36,486 nucleotides of DNA from JAJZIH01 sp021785265 (lineage in GTDB: Bacteria; Pseudomonadota; Gammaproteobacteria; JAKAQQ01): positions 1 to 36,486 of the forward strand of contig DAHWSH010000003.1 in NCBI GenBank assembly GCA_027338645.1, read 5' to 3'. Both the position numbers and the translations under genes were made by a program. Shown in pieces: positions 32,517-36,486 of the stretch; within the stretch, counting starts at the first letter, position 1, and each line of letters begins with the position of its first letter. Below the pieces are notes generated by a model, which did no database searches, was not told the DNA's origin, and was given only the letters and a program-made list of their open reading frames with translations.

Positions 32517-33322
32517 GAAAGATTCCGGGTCAGGCCGGACAGCCAGGCGACGGCAGTTTCAGGTGTCTCGAGACGATGGTGGGCCCGGGTCGGTCCGTCA
32601 CCGACCTTGATGCTGAGCCCCCGGTTCCGGTTCACGACCTCAAAGGCGCTTTCATCCGTGACGTCGTCGCCCAAGAAGATGGGGCGTCGCCCGTGGAAAG
32701 GCGGCTCCACGAGGAAGGCCTCAACCGCCTGTCCCTTGTCCATCGCTTTAGGGTGGATTTCCAGCACGTTCTTCCCCTCGAGGAGATCCAGTTCCGGGAA
32801 CTCGGAAAGCAGGCTTTCGAGGCTTTTCCGCAGGCGTTCGAGGGGCTCCGATCCTCCCCGGATATGAAGGGCAAGGGAAAGTCCCTTGTCCTCAATCCAG
32901 GATCCCGGTAGCGGGGCCACGCATCTGATGATCCCGGGACGCAGACGGTGCAACAGGGGGAGATGGCTGTCTCGGCGATGGAGCCTCCCCTCCCCATCGC
33001 GGCGCTCAGCCCCATGCTGGCCCGCGGCAGCAAAGCTTTCGGGTGAAAAAAGCCGGTCCAGATCCGCGAGCGGCCGGCCGCTCACGAGCGCGAGTGCCCC
33101 GTCTACGAGGGTACGGATCTCGACGAGTCTTTCCAGAAGCGGGCGGGGCAGCGAGACGTCACGCGGATGATCCGCGAGGGGTAGGAGGGTGCCATCGACG
33201 TCCAGGAATAGGGCGCTTCCCCGGCAACACACCCTAGTGGGCGGAGTCGGGAGAGGAGCTTCAGCCGATGTGACGGACTGTGTCCTGCGGGGTGACCCAG
33301 GCAAAAACATGTCGTTTTTCAT
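32513..33322 (-). CDS. otsB: Trehalose-6-phosphate phosphatase OtsB
   Basis: A 269-residue HAD phosphatase giving trehalose from trehalose-6-phosphate. The nucleophile motif is LFLDVDGTLLPLA (Asp41, Asp43); ALVSGRPLADLDRLF is motif II region, and FLGDDVTDESAFEVV is the metal-binding motif IV. The segment GKNVLEIHPKAMDKGQAVEAFL is typical of OtsB. The ATG at 33322 gives a 35-residue lead before the HAD core; a start at the ATG of 33310 is also possible, and neither has a clear ribosome binding site. It is the first gene of the otsB-GH15-otsA-mscS operon, and its stop overlaps the GH15 start (ATGA). Confidence 0.92.
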   Translation of the reverse strand: MKNDMFLPGSPRRTQSVTSAEAPLPTPPTRVCCRGSALFLDVDGTLLPLADHPRDVSLPRPLLERLVEIRTLVDGALALVSGRPLADLDRLFSPESFAAAGQHGAERRDGEGRLHRRDSHLPLLHRLRPGIIRCVAPLPGSWIEDKGLSLALHIRGGSEPLERLRKSLESLLSEFPELDLLEGKNVLEIHPKAMDKGQAVEAFLVEPPFHGRRPIFLGDDVTDESAFEVVNRNRGLSIKVGDGPTRAHHRLETPETAVAWLSGLTRNLS

Positions 33323-33529
33323 TATGGGCGAAGTGGCCCTCTATTGCAAATCGGAAGAAAACAAAACTCTGGAATTCAAAGGAAATTTCAGGTGTGCTCC
33401 CAGCGGGCGGGATTGGGCGCTGCTCCTCGACCGTGAGATCCAGGACCTCCTCCCTTCGACCGGTTCTCGGTAAACTGGCCTCTCAACCCGTGGGGGCGGT
33501 CGCCTCCCCGAAAGCCGATTGCCGGTGGA
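33323..33529. other. Divergent intergenic region between otsB and the SLC13 permease
   Basis: Locally AT-rich DNA (about 33340-33400) that must hold promoters for both the trehalose operon and the permease. I see no convincing -35/-10 pair in either direction. TAAACT at 33470-33475 on the plus strand is a poor -10 candidate for the permease gene. Confidence 0.5.
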
Positions 33530-35314
33530 GTGAAACCACTGATGTGGCAGCCCTGGTTCGTCCTCGCAGTGCTCGCCGCCACCCTGATCCTATTGATCTC
33601 GGGATTCTGGCGTTACGACCTCGTTGCGGTCTTGGCGCTTCTGGCCCTCGCCTTTTCCGGGATTCTGCCTCCGGGAGAGGTGTTCCGGGGCTTCTCCAAC
33701 CCGGCTGTCATTACGGTGGCGGCGGTCATGGTCGTCGGACGGGCGCTCTGGAATGCCGGCCTCATCGATGCGGTGAGCGGTTTCATCAGCCGGTCCGTGC
33801 ATCATCCCCGCCTGCAGTTCATGGCGCTGACCGGCGTGCTCACCCTGTGCTCGACCCTCGTGAGCGACGTGGGGGCGCTCTCGGTCTTCCTGCCGGTGGC
33901 CACCCAGCTTGCCCAGAAAAACAAGCAGCCGCTCGGACGAATCCTCATGCCCCTTTCGTTCAGCGCCATCCTGGGCGGGATCGTGACCCTCATCGGGACG
34001 ACCCCGAACATTTTGATTTCGGATTACCGGTTGAAAAGCACGGGCCATCCTTTCGGATTCTTCGCTTTCACCCCCGTGGGGGGAGCCGTGGCCATCGCGG
34101 GTCTCGTCTTTCTCTGGCTGTTTTCGGGGATCCTGCTGCCCGACCGGGCGAAGCGTGGAAAGCCTGAAATCGCAGAGGCGCCTGCCTACTCGGCGGAGGT
34201 CATCGTGCCAGGGGAATCCCCATTCGTTGACCGTGCGTTGGGTGAACTCGAGGAAGAGATTGATGCGGATTTCGCTGTCGTGGGGATCATCCGGGATGAA
34301 GAGCGCAAGCCCTTAAACCGCTATCTCCGGCTTCGGCCCGCCGACGTGCTGCTGGTCCGGGCGGAACCCGACGACCTCAAAGTCTTTCTGGATGTGAGCA
34401 AGATGACGCTCACCGGTAATCAGGCAGTGGACGGACGTTTTCAGGTGTCTGACGAAATGGTGCTCGAACAGGTGGTGCTGCTCCGGGATTCCGGTCTCAT
34501 CGGCCAGAGCGCCCGTTCGATCCGCCTGCGACAGCGTTATGGGATCAATCTGCTCGCCCTCTCCCGGCACGGTAGTCGCTTGCGAGGCCGTCTGGCCGAT
34601 ATGCGGCTCGAGGCCGGTGACCTGCTTTTGCTCCATGGCGACCGGCAGGTGGTGAATGAGATGACTGCCCGGTTTCACCTTCTCCCCCTGGCCTCTCGCG
34701 AGACTCGACTGGTCAAGCCCACCCGGATCCTCTCGGCCTTCTTGATTTTTGCGCTGGCGATCGCGGCAGTCGCCTCCGGCCGGGTTTCCGCCCCTGCGGC
34801 TTTTCTCGGGGCAGCGGCGCTTCTCGTCCTCACCGGCCATCTCACGCTGCGGGAGGTCTACGACAGCCTGGAGTGGCCCATCCTGATCCTGCTTGGTTCC
34901 TTTCTTTCCATCAGTCTGGCTTTTGAAAAGACCGGCGATGCCAAAGCGGTTGCCCATCTCCTGCTCCTGCTCGGACAGCACTGGCCTCTGTTTGCCCTGC
35001 TCGGACTGTTCGTGGCTGTCTCCATGGTCTTCAGTAACTTCGTGAACAACGCCGCCACCGCGGTGATCTTCGCACCCATCGCGATCCACGTCGCCCGGGG
35101 GATTGGGATTTTGCCCGACCCGCTCCTCATGGCGGTCGCCATTGGGAGTTCCCTGCCGTTCTGGACGCCCATCGGGCACCAGTGCAACGCGCTTGTGCTC
35201 ACACCCGGCAGCTACCGTTTCTCCGATTATTGGAAACTGGGACTTCCCCTGTCATTAGTCACGGGAGCCGTCGCCGTCTTTGCCATTCTCGGGGTCTGGT
35301 CGGCCCACCCGTAA
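33530..35314 (+). CDS. SLC13/DASS-family anion permease with internal RCK_C (TrkA-C) domains
   Basis: A 594-residue inner-membrane transporter. N-terminal helices (about 1-190) include the SNT-like hairpin IVTLIGTTPNILISDY; C-terminal helices (about 410-594) include SNFVNNAATAVIFAPIAIHV, the matching second half. Between them lies a soluble region of about 200 residues with two TrkA-C-like domains (FAVVGIIRDEERKPLNRYLRLRPADVLLV and the later LRLRQRYGINLLALSRHG to RLEAGDLLLLHGDRQVV). This architecture is known for sulfate/dicarboxylate permeases of bacteria and algae. The substrate, likely sulfate or another divalent anion, is inferred from the family. Start GTG 33530 is listed; ATG 33542 is the alternative, with GGTGGAG eleven bases upstream. 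Confidence 0.88.
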   Translation: MKPLMWQPWFVLAVLAATLILLISGFWRYDLVAVLALLALAFSGILPPGEVFRGFSNPAVITVAAVMVVGRALWNAGLIDAVSGFISRSVHHPRLQFMALTGVLTLCSTLVSDVGALSVFLPVATQLAQKNKQPLGRILMPLSFSAILGGIVTLIGTTPNILISDYRLKSTGHPFGFFAFTPVGGAVAIAGLVFLWLFSGILLPDRAKRGKPEIAEAPAYSAEVIVPGESPFVDRALGELEEEIDADFAVVGIIRDEERKPLNRYLRLRPADVLLVRAEPDDLKVFLDVSKMTLTGNQAVDGRFQVSDEMVLEQVVLLRDSGLIGQSARSIRLRQRYGINLLALSRHGSRLRGRLADMRLEAGDLLLLHGDRQVVNEMTARFHLLPLASRETRLVKPTRILSAFLIFALAIAAVASGRVSAPAAFLGAAALLVLTGHLTLREVYDSLEWPILILLGSFLSISLAFEKTGDAKAVAHLLLLLGQHWPLFALLGLFVAVSMVFSNFVNNAATAVIFAPIAIHVARGIGILPDPLLMAVAIGSSLPFWTPIGHQCNALVLTPGSYRFSDYWKLGLPLSLVTGAVAVFAILGVWSAHP

Positions 35315-35497
35315 AGACATCGTTCCGCACCCGGAGGTCGGTCTCGGGATCCGGTTCTGTTCACGACCGGGGAGCTGTGAGGTGGGTTCGCAGGCACGAG
35401 TCGCAGGCCGCTCCACCTCTCTGAAACTCCCTTCCGGAAGCGGAACCCGAAAGCGCCGGCAGTCGGCTTCATCCGACGTCGACCGGAAGGGTTTTTG

Positions 35498-35700
35498 ATC
35501 TCCTCGATCATGGTACATGAACTCTATTATGGGGCGTACAAGAGCACTCGGACGGATGCGAGTCTCGCGCGGGTACACCCATAGGCCCCTACGATGTGTT
35601 CATTCCCGATCAGGCGATGGCACGGCGACTCATTCTCGTCACGCACAATCAAAAGGAATTCCAGCGCGTGTCGGGTTTGCGGATCGAGGATTGGGAGTAA
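35498..35700 (+). pseudogene. vapC: VapC-type PIN-domain toxin, internally deleted
   Basis: Two pieces of a VapC ribonuclease toxin lie in different frames. The first (35498-35581) reads ISSIMVHELYYGAYKSTR and then DASLARV, the part around the second acidic residue; it ends in a stop at 35582-35584. The second (35581-35700) reads IGPYDVFIPDQAMARRL, LVTHNQKEFQRV and GLRIEDWE before a stop, the C-terminal part with its Asp (GPYD) and Asn. The start of the gene and roughly 45 residues between the pieces are missing. No vapB antitoxin is recognisable upstream. It is a dead toxin gene, close to the mobile-element debris. Confidence 0.75.
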
Positions 35701-36047
35701 TATTTTTCCGCACAGATACTGAGTGGACCAGCCAATGGTGCGTACTTTCTCGGTCGGTCTCGCGAACGTTTTTCCCTAAGGAAGGTCTGCACAACTCAGT
35801 AAATGAATAACCGGGCGCAAACCCGCGTTGTGTGCGAGGGGATGGATGCTAATGACTGCGCATAACGCGCAATCCCCGGTGATTACACTCGGATTGTGAT
35901 TTTCATACTGAGCAACAGTAGTGTTCCAACGTCAGGGTGCGGTACCGCGTAGTTTGTTGATCAAAAAGGGGAAAATAGCATTTCACTGTGGTCTTGATTT
36001 GAACTCGTTCGGCGCGTTCTGCCAGTTTGTGGCGCTTGGCTTCGCGG
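35701..36047 (+). other. Gene-free, AT-richer stretch between vapC remnant and IS4 remnant
   Basis: No convincing coding frame is seen. It is visibly less GC-rich than the metabolic genes. Small inverted repeats include TGCGC-ATAAC-GCGCA (35857-35871), and GGAAGGTCTGCACAA at 35780 resembles ends of some IS5-like elements, without a partner. Some of the sequence just before 36048 may be the leader of the IS4 remnant. Confidence 0.5.
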
Positions 36048-36348
36048 GGTGCGACGACGAATCAAGCCCAGCGGGTTTTTGCGCAACGGATGCAGCATTT
36101 GCCGCTGACGATGTTGCGTCGCTGCGGGGCCCGCTACGGTGGGGAGCACAAAATGAAATCCTTTTCGTGTTTGGACCAGTCCCTGAGCGGGGCCTTCGCG
36201 CCGCTGACATACCGCGGGAGCCTGCGCGATATCGAGATCTGCCTGCGAGCGCAGCAATCCAAGCTTCACCATCTCGGGATTCGATCTGCGGTAGCGCGCA
36301 ACACCATGGCCAAGCTCGACTGGCGAGGGCACATCTTTGAGTGCGCGC
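36048..36348 (+). pseudogene. IS4-family transposase, N-terminal remnant
   Basis: The frame reads ATTNQAQRVFAQRMQHL, RRCGARYGGEHKMKSFSCLD, FAPLTYRGSLRDIEICLRA and HHLGIRSAVARNTMA, the DUF4372-type N-terminus of IS4-family transposases (usual forms: FAQLTYRESLRDIEACL and YHLGIRG). No proper ATG precedes it, and after about 90 residues similarity fades (KLDWRGHIFECAL), consistent with a small deletion near the expected RDWRIYADFAQ block. The frame is then cut by the inverted repeat of the IS3-type element at 36349. The DDE catalytic domain is absent. Confidence 0.7.
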
Positions 36349-36374
36349 TGTAAAGCCCCCGAAATACTGGACAC
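36349..36374 (+). repeat. Probable terminal inverted repeat of the right IS3-type element
   Basis: TGTAAAGCCCC, then CGAAATA and CTGGACAC, read from the outside inward. It matches in blocks the left end seen at 114-141 on the other strand. It interrupts the IS4-family remnant and precedes the transposase stop by 16 bases. Confidence 0.55.
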
Positions 36375-36389
36375 TGTTTTGCACAAAAT

Positions 36390-36486
36390 TCATGCTGCTT
36401 CCCCCAGGGGCGTGTGGGCGGCACGCACCTGAGAAGGCGTGGCGTAGCCGTGACGCTGCAGCAGCCAGTGGCGGTTGAACCGCTCC
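36390..36486 (-). CDS. IS3-type transposase, C-terminal fragment (runs off right edge)
   Basis: On the minus strand the frame enters from the right edge and ends at a TGA (36392-36390). The last 31 residues read ERFNRHWLLQRHGYATPSQ and VRAAHTPLGEAA, which is the usual end of the integrase core of IS3-type transposases (RFN-x-WLLERHG-x-x-TP). Strand and type agree with the N-terminal fragment at the left edge. The middle of the gene is outside the window. Confidence 0.65.
   Translation of the reverse strand, partial: ERFNRHWLLQRHGYATPSQVRAAHTPLGEAA

Noticed and set aside
31374..32867. 497-residue open frame on the plus strand over GH15 and otsB
   Set aside because: Antisense shadow of two genes with catalytic motifs on the other strand.
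35780..35794. GGAAGGTCTGCACAA as an IS5-like terminal repeat
   Set aside because: Only one copy was seen, without a matching partner or transposase.

Overview
The window is a GC-rich stretch of bacterial chromosome, most likely from a gammaproteobacterium. The main evidence is the conserved run pilB-pilC-pilD-coaE-zapD-yacG, a typical gammaproteobacterial arrangement, together with xerD, FdxA-type ferredoxin and proteobacterial-style leucine catabolism genes. I cannot name the genus. No tRNA, rRNA, CRISPR array or prophage was seen.

Layout. Positions 1-900 are mobile-element debris: the start of an IS3-type transposase running off the left edge, then a Tn3-family transposase N-terminus joined to the C-terminus of an IS21 helper ATPase (IstB). 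From 1177 to 6730 (minus strand) lies the type IV pilus assembly/CoA/division operon. Positions 6867-8925 (plus strand) hold two glycosyltransferases. From 21136 down to 8885 (minus strand) runs one long gene train. It begins with a leucine catabolic operon: leucine dehydrogenase, isovaleryl-CoA dehydrogenase, thiolase, methylcrotonyl-CoA carboxylase beta, methylglutaconyl-CoA hydratase, carboxylase alpha and HMG-CoA lyase. It continues into a phosphomannomutase and a large polytopic membrane protein of GT-C appearance. Divergent from it, 21339-24761 encodes the fused acyl-CoA mutase IcmF, followed by xerD. Positions 25685-26595 (minus) encode FdxA and a zinc-ribbon Nudix hydrolase; 26656-28258 (plus) encode a zinc alcohol dehydrogenase and a phosphoribosyltransferase. 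A second tight minus-strand operon (33322 down to 28218) encodes trehalose-phosphate phosphatase, a GH15 glycosidase, trehalose-phosphate synthase and an MscS-type channel. A SLC13-type anion permease with RCK_C domains follows on the plus strand (33530-35314). From 35498 to the right edge the sequence is again debris: a deleted vapC toxin gene, an IS4-family transposase N-terminus, and the inverted repeat and C-terminus of an IS3-type transposase.

How the genes work together. The leucine genes cover deamination of leucine and all steps from isovaleryl-CoA to acetoacetate plus acetyl-CoA. The branched-chain keto acid dehydrogenase and a CoA-transferase for acetoacetate are absent and must lie elsewhere. 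IcmF across a shared promoter region suggests that branched acyl-CoA isomerisation is co-used. The otsB-GH15-otsA-mscS operon groups trehalose synthesis, a glycosidase that may hydrolyse trehalose, and a mechanosensitive valve, which reads as an osmotic adjustment module. Stop/start overlaps of four bases recur throughout, indicating translational coupling.

The region is bounded on both sides by halves of IS3-type transposases on the same strand, with related terminal repeats. This suggests either an assembly break at IS copies or a segment flanked by direct IS repeats.
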